A stretch of 13,391 nucleotides of DNA from positions 1 through 13,391 of the forward strand of contig JAHEZR010000016.1 of assembly GCA_023251005.1 (NCBI GenBank). The letters are read 5' to 3'. Below, piece by piece: positions 7,032 through 13,391 of this stretch (positions within the stretch are counted from its first letter, which is position 1; the number at the start of each line of letters is the position of its first letter). The notes under the pieces are model-generated. The model was not told where the DNA came from. It saw only the letters and a list, made by a program, of their open reading frames with translations, and searched no databases. Source of the DNA: Ignavibacteriota bacterium (lineage in GTDB: Bacteria > Bacteroidota > UBA10030 > JAHEZR01). A program made the translations under genes and the position numbers.

Positions 7032-8438
7032 TCATTTTCCTATGCAGAAGTTTGTGAAGATGTTGTCTATGATGTCTTCTGTAGTCACGACTCCAACGAT
7101 TTCTCCGAGATAATCAAGGGCGGCTCGAATATCTAGAGTTGTAAATTCGCCACTTCTGCCAGAATTAAGCGATTCCAGTGCCATGTCAAGATGCCTCAGG
7201 GCCTTGGACAACGCTTCCTTGTGCCTTAAGCTGGTTATTGTAACTCCAGACTCACTGGCGGGTAACCTGCTAGTGAACACACTTTCGACCATAGTTTTTC
7301 TGAGCTCATCAAGCCCATGGTGTCTGGCGGCCGAAACCCTTACCTCTCGGAGACCGGGTGACAAACCGAGGCTCATTAGGTCAAAGTTTTGACCATTCTT
7401 GAGGAGATCTAGCTTGTTTAGTACAACAATGCACCTATCCTCGAAGTCATTTAACTCCTTCCGGATTGCGCTGACCACGCGAAGATCTGACTCTTCCAGA
7501 GGACTTGACAAATCAAAAACCAGCAGAATCAGGTCGGAAGAAGCAATTTGGCGCTCAGTTCGCTTAACACCCTCAATTTCCACAGGGTTGTCTGAATCGC
7601 GAAGTCCGGCTGTGTCGACCACCCGAAACAGGATTCCTTCGAAATTGATGTTCTCCTCAATAATGTCTCTGGTTGTGCCTGGGATGTTTGTGACTATAGC
7701 GCGGTTTTCATTTAGGAGAGCATTTAGGAGGCTCGATTTCCCAACATTCGGTTTCCCAGAGATTACGACTTTGACCCCTTCGCGGAACACCTTTCCAAAA
7801 CTGAAAGTGTTCACTAAACCTTTCAATTCAAACAATATAGCGGTAACTCTACTTGAAAGCTCTTGTTTGCTTGCCAATTCGATATCTTCTTCAGCGAAGT
7901 CGAGTTCTAGCTCCAAAAGGCTGCTGGCGTTAATTAATTCGTCCCTCATTCTATTGATCGCTTTTGATAACCGGCCTTCCAATTGTTGAAGTGAACTCTT
8001 GTGGGAAAGCTCCGATCGGGAGTGAATGAGATCCGCCACGGCCTCCGCTTGTGAGAGATCAATGCGCCCATTGAGAAAGGCTCGCTTCGTGAACTCACCT
8101 GGCTGCGCAAGCCTTGCGCCCGATTGAAGAATCGCCTCCAACACCTTTTGGGTGACGAGTATACCGCCATGACAGCTGATCTCCACACTGTCTTCCACGG
8201 TATAGGAGTGCGGGCTCCTGAAAACGGTAGCAACAACTTCATCGATGGCTTGCCCATGAAGATCGACGATGTACCCGAAGTGGGCCGTGTGCGAACAGGC
8301 AGCCCTAAGTGTCGTTTTTCCGCGGAAGACGTTGCTGCCAATTTCGAGAGCGTCTTTCCCGCTGATGCGGATCACAGAGATTCCTCCTTCTCCGATCGGC
8401 GTGGCAATGGCCGCTATCGTGTCATCGTCATGTTTCAT
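7032..8438 (-). CDS. mnmE: tRNA modification GTPase MnmE (TrmE)
   Basis: MnmE is the GTPase half of the MnmE-MnmG complex that modifies wobble uridine in tRNA. It has 468 residues in the usual order. The N-terminal formyl-folate-binding domain (about 1-120) starts with DTIAAIATPIGEGGISVIRISG. A helical domain follows, with GEFTKRAFLNGRIDLSQAEAV (114-134), and the inserted G domain spans about 220-385. G motifs: GKPNVGKS (228-235, P-loop), TTRD (255-258), DTAG (275-278) and NKLD (341-344). The C-terminal FCIGK (464-468) contains the conserved Cys. ATG at 8438 is preceded by AGAGAGG at a suitable distance, a good ribosome site. It is the first gene of the second leftward transcript, separated from yidC by a terminator and a candidate promoter. 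Confidence 0.98.
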   Translation of the reverse strand: MKHDDDTIAAIATPIGEGGISVIRISGKDALEIGSNVFRGKTTLRAACSHTAHFGYIVDLHGQAIDEVVATVFRSPHSYTVEDSVEISCHGGILVTQKVLEAILQSGARLAQPGEFTKRAFLNGRIDLSQAEAVADLIHSRSELSHKSSLQQLEGRLSKAINRMRDELINASSLLELELDFAEEDIELASKQELSSRVTAILFELKGLVNTFSFGKVFREGVKVVISGKPNVGKSSLLNALLNENRAIVTNIPGTTRDIIEENINFEGILFRVVDTAGLRDSDNPVEIEGVKRTERQIASSDLILLVFDLSSPLEESDLRVVSAIRKELNDFEDRCIVVLNKLDLLKNGQNFDLMSLGLSPGLREVRVSAARHHGLDELRKTMVESVFTSRLPASESGVTITSLRHKEALSKALRHLDMALESLNSGRSGEFTTLDIRAALDYLGEIVGVVTTEDIIDNIFTNFCIGK

Positions 8439-8481
8439 GCTGACCTCTCTGAATCGAACCTTTGGGAAACTCTAACTAACC

Positions 8482-8510
8482 ATATTAAAAAGTTTCGCTC
8501 ATAAAATCAA
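8482..8510 (-). promoter_or_regulatory. Candidate promoter for the mnmE-led operon
   Basis: On the minus strand TTGATT (8505-8510) and TAATAT (8482-8487) are separated by 17 bp, about 45 bp upstream of the mnmE start and downstream of the yidC terminator. Both hexamers match the sigma-70 consensus at 4 of 6 positions. Position and spacing make this the best candidate in the 189-bp gap. Confidence 0.5.
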
Positions 8511-8561
8511 CACAACCTATAAACGTGAAATCAAACGGATGGGATTTCTTTTCTCACCTGA

Positions 8562-8598
8562 TCACAAAAAGAAAAAGCCCGAATATAATTACCGGGCC
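8562..8598 (-). terminator. Intrinsic terminator after yidC
   Basis: On the minus strand a 5-bp GC stem, GCCCG (8593-8597) with CGGGC (8577-8581), encloses an 11-nt AT-rich loop. A U-rich run (TTTTTCTTTTT, 8566-8576) follows. It begins about 30 bp after the yidC stop and should end the rpmH-rnpA-yidD-yidC transcript. Confidence 0.8.
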
Positions 8599-8627
8599 TC
8601 TTGCTACGTCGAAGGTAGAACTAGAAT

Positions 8628-10418
8628 TTATCTTTTCAACCTCGGGAGGTTCATTCTGTTGAATACTCCCTTGGATTTTTTCTTACCTTCTTCGCCCACT
8701 TTTTTTAGGACAACCTGATCGCCCGCATGCTTCGTTGTCCAGAGTTGCTGTCCAATTGCAAGAAGATTGAAGACGCTATAATACAGATTTAGTCCTGACG
8801 GAAGTGAATTGAAAATCCATGTCATCAGCAGCGGAAGAAACCACACCATCATTTTTTGACGAGGATCTTTCACGGTCATTTTCTGCTGGACAAACATTGT
8901 GACTCCCATGAACACTGCCAGACCGCTCACCTGGGAAATGTTGAGAATTGGAATGGTGAATGGAAAATGGGCGATGGTGTCGGGTGTGGACAGGTCTTTG
9001 ATCCACAGTACGAAAGACGCCTGCCGCAGCTCAATCGCTGCACGAAAAACCGCCCACAGTGCATACAAAATAGGCATTTGCGGGAGTAGGAGCAAGCAGC
9101 CGCTAGCGGGATTCACGCCATACTCCTTGTATAACTTCATCACTTCGCGATTCATTTTTTGTGGGTCTTCTTTGTACTTCTCCTTCAGCTCCGTCATCAT
9201 CGGCTGCAGGGCCTGCATCTTCTTCATCGATTTCATGCTGCTGTGTGTGAGTGGATACAAAAGCAATCGAATGATGATTGTAAAGATGATGATCACGAAA
9301 CCGTAGTTGGGTATGATCGTGTGCAGAAATTTGAAGAGTGGCAACATGAAGTAGATTGAGATCGGTCGTATGATCCACTCTAATCCAAAACTCATCATCC
9401 GCTCTAATTGGACGTCGTACTTTTTCAAAAGATAGAAATCCAGAGGACCGAGGAAGACGGTACACGTTGCACTCTCCTTGGTGGATCCTTTGAATGGTTC
9501 TTTCAATGCAAAGGAATATACTTCTTTCACGCCGTTGTCTGGGAGATGATGCTTGACACCTGCAAGATATGCACCACTGGCTTTCCGGTCGCTCGAGATA
9601 AACGCGGCCGCGAAATACTTTGTCCTCGTTGCGACCCAATCCGTTGATCCCGATGGATTCAGTTTCTGTTCCTGGTCAAAGCTTTGGGCGTCAAGCTCAA
9701 CAAGCTCTCCGCCGATGTGCGCATAAGCAGAAGCAAATGATGCCTCATCGACACTGTTCACTTCCGTCAAACGAAGCCCGTTCTCCCAAATAATTTGGTA
9801 CTCGAAGTTTGACACGATCGCCTGCATGTTCTCAAATTGTACCGTGACATTAAATGAGTAGTGCTCGTTATCAAACTGGAAGCTTTTCACTATTCGGCTG
9901 TTACTGTTAACTTCCAGGACTAGGTCGAGTGTGTAACCGTCTTTTCCGGTCAGTGCAACCTTCTCCCAATTATTATAACTCCCATCGAAATATAATGTCT
10001 TCGTGTTAATTATCTTACCATCCGACGAGGTGAATAAAACGCTGAAGTCTCCGCCCTTCTCGAGGTCAACAAGCTGCACCGGAGAGCCGTCCCAAGTTTT
10101 GAACTTTTTCAGTTCCCACTTCCGAATTACTCCACCTTTCGTTGAGATTTCAGCTCTATAGAGATCCGTTTCAACGATGAGGGTTCTCTCAACTCCCGTT
10201 GCGAGATGGGCAAAGTACGTTCCAAGGGTGTCTTGCGCGCTCCGTAGTGGCTCTGGTTTCTTCTCGGTTCTTTTCACCGAATCGACTGATGGCAGATGTG
10301 CGGTAATTGTATCGGGGCGGGGCGGTCGCGGTTTCGGCTGCTGAGGAACTGTCCACCACATCCACGTGAGTAAGATAAGACCGATGAGGACGAATCCTAT
10401 TGTTGTCTGTTTATCCAT
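8628..10418 (-). CDS. yidC: Membrane protein insertase YidC (Oxa1 family)
   Basis: YidC inserts and folds inner-membrane proteins, alone or with the Sec translocon. It has 596 residues. The N-terminal membrane anchor is at about 7-24. A proline/basic linker leads to the large periplasmic beta domain (about 75-330). The Oxa1 core begins near 345, with transmembrane segments around 370-390, 438-460, 490-512 and 525-560. Arg384 in IIIRLLLYPLT is the conserved positive residue of the hydrophilic groove, followed by the cytoplasmic coiled helix pair (about 393-435, SSMKSMKKMQALQPMM onward). The C-terminus is short and lysine-rich, as expected for ribosome contact. The large periplasmic domain marks the Gram-negative form. 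It follows yidD by 46 bp and is the last gene before the terminator. ATG at 10418 lacks an obvious Shine-Dalgarno sequence. Confidence 0.98.
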   Translation of the reverse strand: MDKQTTIGFVLIGLILLTWMWWTVPQQPKPRPPRPDTITAHLPSVDSVKRTEKKPEPLRSAQDTLGTYFAHLATGVERTLIVETDLYRAEISTKGGVIRKWELKKFKTWDGSPVQLVDLEKGGDFSVLFTSSDGKIINTKTLYFDGSYNNWEKVALTGKDGYTLDLVLEVNSNSRIVKSFQFDNEHYSFNVTVQFENMQAIVSNFEYQIIWENGLRLTEVNSVDEASFASAYAHIGGELVELDAQSFDQEQKLNPSGSTDWVATRTKYFAAAFISSDRKASGAYLAGVKHHLPDNGVKEVYSFALKEPFKGSTKESATCTVFLGPLDFYLLKKYDVQLERMMSFGLEWIIRPISIYFMLPLFKFLHTIIPNYGFVIIIFTIIIRLLLYPLTHSSMKSMKKMQALQPMMTELKEKYKEDPQKMNREVMKLYKEYGVNPASGCLLLLPQMPILYALWAVFRAAIELRQASFVLWIKDLSTPDTIAHFPFTIPILNISQVSGLAVFMGVTMFVQQKMTVKDPRQKMMVWFLPLLMTWIFNSLPSGLNLYYSVFNLLAIGQQLWTTKHAGDQVVLKKVGEEGKKKSKGVFNRMNLPRLKR

Positions 10419-10464
10419 TATGACTCGAAGCTAACTTAAGGGCAGAGTAAAACAAATCAACCAG

Positions 10465-10677
10465 TCACTCAACGGGATCGTAGCCGCCCGGGTTAAAAGG
10501 ATGACATCGACTTAAGCGCTTCAGCGAGAGTATGAGGCCTTGAATGAAGCCGAAGCGTCGGAATGCTTCGAGCGAATACGACGAACATGTGGGGTAAAAT
10601 CTGCAGGTGTTTGCCGGCAGGACAGGAGAGATGAAAAGCTGGTACAACTGTATGGTGAATGCTACGACGTGCTTCAT
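10465..10677 (-). CDS. yidD: Membrane protein insertion efficiency factor YidD
   Basis: A 70-residue member of the YidD (DUF37/haemolytic) family. These small membrane-associated proteins assist YidC-dependent insertion, and their gene almost always lies between rnpA and yidC, as here. Diagnostic motifs are [20 protein letters not shown] (12-31), with Cys25 and Cys31, and [13 protein letters not shown] (57-69). The N-terminal segment is amphipathic rather than a clear transmembrane helix. Its ATG overlaps the rnpA stop codon as ATGA, which implies translational coupling to rnpA. Confidence 0.97.
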   Translation of the reverse strand: MKHVVAFTIQLYQLFISPVLPANTCRFYPTCSSYSLEAFRRFGFIQGLILSLKRLSRCHPFNPGGYDPVE

Positions 10678-11099
10678 TCTAATGCTATGGCTTTCTGCAA
10701 GATACCCTGGATGTCTCCCTCAACCTCAGTATACTGTACTTTCCTGACCCGGGGATTTCTGTCTCCCCGAAACAAGAACACAAGTGAAAACTTTTTCCCC
10801 CTCTCAACTGCTGATTTAACGAACGGCATCTTGTTCCTCCGATATGCTTCTCGCATCAAGCGACGTACTCGATTGCGGGCCGCTGCAGATCTCACTCGCC
10901 GAGTTACGGCAAAACCAATTCGAATAGGAATGCGCTCATTAAATTTTTTGTCAACCGGAAGTAGATAACCTTGGATGAGTGTACCCCGGAGGACGCTGCC
11001 CGTTAAGAGAACTTCCTTAAATCCGTTATGTCCCCGGAGGATCTCGGCTTTGGGTAGAGTTTGTTGCTCCCTGACTTGTTCCGTCGAGGCGATAGCCAT
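10674..11099 (-). CDS. rnpA: Ribonuclease P protein component
   Basis: RnpA is the small basic protein that binds the RNase P RNA and helps it cleave tRNA 5' leaders. The RNR signature is clear in [20 protein letters not shown] (63-82), followed by REAYR. The protein is 141 residues, slightly long because about a dozen residues precede the usual [16 protein letters not shown] start. ATG at 11099 is preceded by AAGGG at a plausible spacing, and a TTAAG/CTTAA mini-hairpin overlaps that site. It lies 28 bp after rpmH and overlaps yidD by 4 bp, the standard rpmH-rnpA-yidD-yidC arrangement. Confidence 0.96.
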   Translation of the reverse strand: MAIASTEQVREQQTLPKAEILRGHNGFKEVLLTGSVLRGTLIQGYLLPVDKKFNERIPIRIGFAVTRRVRSAAARNRVRRLMREAYRRNKMPFVKSAVERGKKFSLVFLFRGDRNPRVRKVQYTEVEGDIQGILQKAIALE

Positions 11100-11127
11100 T
11101 TAAGAACCCTTAACCGGGCTAGAAAAA

Positions 11128-11271
11128 CTATCGATCACTTACCGTCAAGGCGTGTCGCCCCTTGGCGCGCCTTCGGCTTAAGACTTTCCGGCCCGCTTTG
11201 GATTTCATTCTCGCCCGGAAGCCGTGGGTCCGTTTCCTTTTTGTCAAGCTTGGCTGAAATGTTCGCTTCAT
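11128..11271 (-). CDS. rpmH: Large-subunit ribosomal protein bL34
   Basis: I translated this 47-residue gene directly from the minus strand. It begins [20 protein letters not shown], continues with [20 protein letters not shown] and ends ALTVSDR before TAG. That is the full bL34 pattern (KRTFQPS, HGFR.RM, GR.VL..RRAKGR, L.VS), highly basic throughout. L34 is a component of the 50S subunit. GGAGGT lies 9 nt before the ATG at 11271, the best Shine-Dalgarno sequence in the window and apt for a highly expressed gene. It heads the rnpA-yidD-yidC transcript and is divergent from dnaA. Confidence 0.97.
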   Translation of the reverse strand: MKRTFQPSLTKRKRTHGFRARMKSKAGRKVLSRRRAKGRHALTVSDR

Positions 11272-11372
11272 TCCCGGGAGACCTCCAACTCAACAAGTTT
11301 TATAGATGCATGTGTAAGTGAAAAAAGAGGGTCGTCCACTTTTTCTGAACAATCCTCTTCGGTTTCTAATCT

Positions 11373-11401
11373 ATGATAGAGAAATGTCTGCTCAAATACA
11401 A
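11373..11401 (-). promoter_or_regulatory. Weak candidate promoter for rpmH operon
   Basis: On the minus strand TTGTAT (11396-11401) and TATCAT (11373-11378, 5 of 6 to TATAAT) are separated by 17 bp, about 100 bp upstream of rpmH. The -35 is poor. TATAAA at about 11300-11305 is an alternative -10 without a good -35. A promoter must exist for this divergent gene, but its exact place is uncertain. Confidence 0.3.
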
Positions 11402-11486
11402 CTTCATCGCATCGGCTCCCGAAAAATTCTCTTGCATTGACCTCGGACATTTTGTATAATGCACGTGTAACCCGCAAGGTGTTCAA

Positions 11487-11495
11487 TGTGCATAA
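11487..11495 (-). promoter_or_regulatory. DnaA box TTATGCACA
   Basis: An exact match to TTATNCACA on the minus strand, in the rpmH-dnaA gap. It is the most rpmH-proximal of the three good boxes. Confidence 0.6.
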
Positions 11496-11566
11496 CGTGT
11501 CGATAATTTCTCTCCACGGCTCACCCTTGTAATCTCTTGTAACTCAAGCACTAGTTCGTTCACCAT

Positions 11567-11584
11567 TTACCTGTTGACAGGTAA
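11567..11584. promoter_or_regulatory. 18-bp palindromic operator-like site over a dnaA -35
   Basis: TTACCTGTTGACAGGTAA has perfect 8-bp arms (TTACCTGT and ACAGGTAA) around a 2-bp centre. It contains the TTGACA -35 hexamer (11574-11579) of the upstream dnaA promoter. Size and symmetry fit a dimeric repressor or regulator site; I cannot name the regulator. Confidence 0.55.
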
Positions 11585-11602
11585 CTGCGGCATCCTTACT
11601 AT
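11574..11602 (+). promoter_or_regulatory. Candidate dnaA promoter P1
   Basis: A consensus -35 TTGACA (11574-11579), 17-bp spacer and TACTAT (11597-11602; 4 of 6). The start point would be near 11609, giving a 5' leader of about 185 nt. The -35 lies inside the 18-bp palindrome. Confidence 0.5.
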
Positions 11603-11605
11603 GCT

Positions 11606-11635
11606 TTGAAATTCAATGACTTAGGGCTGTATAAT
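11606..11635 (+). promoter_or_regulatory. Candidate dnaA promoter P2
   Basis: TTGAAA (11606-11611; 5 of 6), an 18-bp spacer and a perfect TATAAT (11630-11635). The predicted start point near 11642 falls inside the DnaA box at 11639-11647. This arrangement suits DnaA autorepression. Confidence 0.5.
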
Positions 11636-11638
11636 TTA

Positions 11639-11647
11639 TGTGAATAA
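11639..11647 (-). promoter_or_regulatory. DnaA box TTATTCACA
   Basis: An exact match to TTATNCACA on the minus strand, inside the AT-rich stretch and at the predicted start point of dnaA P2. Confidence 0.6.
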
Positions 11648-11702
11648 TTGTTGAATATCTCTAAGTCTCTGATTCCCGAAATTGCCCTCGAGTTGACAAA
11701 AG

Positions 11703-11722
11703 TGTGAAGAGGTTGTTGATAA
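11703..11722 (-). promoter_or_regulatory. Paired DnaA boxes (one weak, one good)
   Basis: TTATCAACA (11714-11722; 8 of 9 to TTATCCACA) and CTCTTCACA (11703-11711; 7 of 9 to TTATNCACA) lie in the same orientation, 11 bp apart start to start, about one helical turn. They are about 75 bp upstream of dnaA, just after a TTGACA at 11693-11698 that has no good -10. Confidence 0.45.
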
Positions 11723-11794
11723 CTCGAACCAAAAACTCTATCTATAGCTTGCTCAAAACGTTACGCGTGGATTTCTCTATCGCCATTCCCTCCA

Positions 11795-13285
11795 ATGAAA
11801 GACAACGGTTCATCTGACATCCTAAGAGTCTGGAACGATTGTCTGTCTCTAATCAAGCCGACTGTGACCATGCAAAGCTTCAAGACGTGGTTTGAACCGA
11901 TCGTCCCACTTAAGCTCGAGAACGGTGAGCTCAAGATCCGCGTACCCAGCCAATTCTTCTATGAGTGGCTCGAGGAGCGCTACTATCCTCTGATCACCAA
12001 ATCGCTTGCAGATGTGCTTGGGCGGGAAGTCAAAGTCACATATGCGATTGCGGCAGATGACTCCTCGATACCCACCCTTTCTGCCGAAAGCCCAAAAACA
12101 GAAAGCCTTTCTACAGACACCTCTCATTTGAATCAAGCATCGGGCCTAGCCTTGCTTCATCAAAAGAATGCAGGCGACTCCTCGTTGTACCAGAAAGTTT
12201 CCAGCCCCTCCGTCCGGACCCGCACCTCGGCGAACGGTTCTATGCCCACATTCAACAGCTATTTACATCCTCGCTATACTTTTGAAAACTTCATTAAAGG
12301 TGACAGTAATCAGCTTGCACGTGCTGCTGCACTTGCCGTGGCAAACAACCCGGGCGGTACCTCTTTCAATCCGCTCGTCATCTACGGTGGCGTCGGCCTT
12401 GGGAAAACGCACTTGATTCAAGCGATTGGGAACCACGTCCTACGGAATCAGAAAGCGAAACGCGTTCTTTATGTGTCAAGTGAGAAATTTACGGTTGACT
12501 TCGTCGATTCGATTCAACGTGATACGATTAACGACTTCTCCAACTTCTACCGCAGTATGGATCTGCTGATCGTGGATGACATTCAATTCTTTGCAGGGAA
12601 GGAAAAGACACAAGATAGTTTCTTCCACACTTTTAATACCCTTCATCAACTTGGCCGTCAAATAGTTCTCTCAAGCGACAGACCATCAAAGGAATTAAAA
12701 GGGCTCGACGAGCGGCTCATCTCAAGGTTTCAGTGGGGCCTTACTGCCGATATCCAACCTCCGGATCTTGAGACACGCATTGCCATCCTTTGGAAGAAGA
12801 GTGAGGAGGACAAGATTGAACTCCCACAAGAGGTAATTGAATTCATTGCTGCCAATGTTACCTCCAATATCAGAGAACTCGAGGGATGCCTGATCGGCTT
12901 ACTGGCGAAAGCTTCTCTGGAAAATAAAGAAATAAATCTGGATCTAGCTAAAGAAGTGCTGAAAACAGTCGTGGGAACGGTGAAATTCCACATCACGATT
13001 GAGGGAATTCAGCGGAGTGTGTGCGAATTCTTTGACATGGCGGAAGATCTCATCCGTGCGAAGACTAGAAAACAGGAAGTGGTGAATGCAAGGCAAATTG
13101 CAATGTACCTTGCGAAGGAATTAACAAATTCCTCCCTGAAGACAATTGGTCTCCACTTTGGAGGCCGCGATCACAGTACGGTAATTCATGCGTATCAAAC
13201 TGTTGAAGACCAGATGAAAACGGGTGAGAAGTTTAGGAACACAGTAGCCCAGATCAGAAAGAAGATAGAACTGGCTGGTAGATAG
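11795..13285 (+). CDS. dnaA: Chromosomal replication initiator protein DnaA
   Basis: DnaA binds 9-mer boxes and, as an ATP filament, opens the origin. At 496 residues it has all four domains. Domain I (about 5-85) has the TMQSFKTWFEPI motif. A flexible Ser/Thr/Asn-rich linker (about 88-155) follows. The AAA+ domain (about 156-375) has Walker A GGVGLGKTHL (198-207), Walker B LLIVDDIQFF (257-266) and the arginine finger region DERLISRFQWGL (305-316). The C-terminal helix-turn-helix domain carries the DnaA signature FGGRDHSTVIHAY (455-467). The ATG at 11795 has no Shine-Dalgarno sequence (CCCTCC precedes it), which may limit translation. It is transcribed away from rpmH and ends at a terminator 28 bp past the stop. 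Confidence 0.99.
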   Translation: MKDNGSSDILRVWNDCLSLIKPTVTMQSFKTWFEPIVPLKLENGELKIRVPSQFFYEWLEERYYPLITKSLADVLGREVKVTYAIAADDSSIPTLSAESPKTESLSTDTSHLNQASGLALLHQKNAGDSSLYQKVSSPSVRTRTSANGSMPTFNSYLHPRYTFENFIKGDSNQLARAAALAVANNPGGTSFNPLVIYGGVGLGKTHLIQAIGNHVLRNQKAKRVLYVSSEKFTVDFVDSIQRDTINDFSNFYRSMDLLIVDDIQFFAGKEKTQDSFFHTFNTLHQLGRQIVLSSDRPSKELKGLDERLISRFQWGLTADIQPPDLETRIAILWKKSEEDKIELPQEVIEFIAANVTSNIRELEGCLIGLLAKASLENKEINLDLAKEVLKTVVGTVKFHITIEGIQRSVCEFFDMAEDLIRAKTRKQEVVNARQIAMYLAKELTNSSLKTIGLHFGGRDHSTVIHAYQTVEDQMKTGEKFRNTVAQIRKKIELAGR

Positions 13286-13312
13286 AACTCTGTGTCTTAT
13301 TTCCAGAAAACC

Positions 13313-13350
13313 AAAAGCCCGATCTCATATCTATCGAGACCGGGCTTTTC
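13313..13350 (+). terminator. Strong intrinsic terminator after dnaA
   Basis: Arms AAAAGCCCGATCTC (13313-13326) and GAGACCGGGCTTTT (13336-13349) pair with one mismatch around a 9-nt loop. The U-run is formed by the end of the stem, and the A-run on the left would serve the opposite strand, so it may act both ways. It separates dnaA from whatever follows (often dnaN). Confidence 0.85.
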
Positions 13351-13391
13351 AGCTTCAAGTTCAAAAGTCCGTGTACAAACTGAGGAAAGCT

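Larger units (their letters stand above)
11272..11794. other. Candidate oriC / divergent rpmH-dnaA regulatory region
   Basis: This 523-bp gap between divergent rpmH and dnaA holds no convincing gene. It contains three good DnaA boxes, all on the minus strand: TTATGCACA (11487-11495), TTATTCACA (11639-11647) and TTATCAACA (11714-11722). The first two fit TTATNCACA exactly; the third differs at one base. A 7-of-9 box (CTCTTCACA, 11703-11711) sits next to the third. The stretch 11601-11660 is 73% A+T, a candidate unwinding element. Promoter-like sequences and an 18-bp palindrome are also here. Origins commonly lie beside dnaA, often in this rpmH-dnaA gap, so an oriC call is reasonable, but box density is modest and cumulative GC skew would be needed. 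Confidence 0.65.

Noticed and set aside
7399..7989. A 196-codon open frame on the plus strand inside mnmE
   Set aside because: It lies fully antisense to a confidently identified gene and its Ser/Arg-rich, motif-free translation is typical of a shadow frame.
9103..9639. A 178-codon open frame on the minus strand inside yidC
   Set aside because: It is in an alternative frame of yidC, which has all family motifs; the translation shows no domain.
10363..10368. CACGTG in the yidC N-terminal coding region as a parS site
   Set aside because: The flanks match the parS consensus at only 3 of 10 positions outside the core.
10411..10419. TTATCCATT as a DnaA box at the yidC start
   Set aside because: Only 7 of 9 positions match, it is isolated, and it overlaps coding sequence and the start codon.
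11268..11486. A 72-codon open frame on the minus strand in the rpmH-dnaA gap
   Set aside because: It has no recognisable motif, overlaps the rpmH start, and occupies sequence carrying promoter-like signals and part of a DnaA box. Most likely chance.
12318..12323. CACGTG inside dnaA as a parS site
   Set aside because: The flanking bases do not fit parS; the hexamer alone is expected by chance at this window size.
1..13391. Mobile elements, CRISPR arrays, toxin-antitoxin pairs, tRNA genes or a novel defence system
   Set aside because: No transposase, direct-repeat array, small paired genes or cloverleaf sequences were seen; almost all of the window is explained by housekeeping genes.

Overview
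This window spans a bacterial replication-origin neighbourhood. About 11.2 kb of leftward (- strand) housekeeping genes meets a rightward dnaA across a 523-bp intergenic region that carries DnaA boxes, promoters and an AT-rich stretch. The content and order (rpmH, rnpA, yidD, yidC, mnmE, mnmG, rsmG, divergent from dnaA) are the classic origin block. The yidC/mnmE/mnmG protein style, the long PurC and mixed Shine-Dalgarno usage would suit an FCB-group bacterium (Ignavibacteriota, Chlorobiota or a relative). That placement is an inference from general impression, not a phylogeny. I see no sign of phage, transposon, CRISPR, tRNA or rRNA.

Layout from the right. dnaA (11795-13285, +) ends at a strong hairpin terminator, so it looks monocistronic as far as the window shows. 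The 11272-11794 gap holds three good DnaA boxes, two good candidate dnaA promoters, and an 18-bp palindrome overlapping the -35 of one of them. Leftward from the gap, rpmH (too short for most ORF cut-offs), rnpA, yidD and yidC form a tight unit: ribosomal protein L34, RNase P protein, and membrane-protein insertion. It ends at an intrinsic terminator at about 8562-8598.

A second leftward unit starts from a candidate promoter at 8482-8510. It runs mnmE, mnmG, rsmG, murQ, purC, a DUF2461 gene, an M28 metallopeptidase and probably a truncated BadF/BadG-type sugar kinase at the left edge. The first three genes modify tRNA and rRNA. murQ and the kinase point to amino-sugar or peptidoglycan recycling. 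purC is a purine biosynthesis step. A 14-bp perfect parS palindrome sits between mnmE and mnmG, and a degenerate parS-like site lies between mnmG and rsmG. parA and parB, which in many bacteria follow rsmG, are absent; murQ takes that place.

No clearly new multi-gene system is visible. The points worth a second look are the parS sites without parAB, the palindrome over a dnaA promoter, the kinase with His in place of the phosphate-1 Asp, the insertion in RsmG, and the run of GTG-start genes after mnmG.
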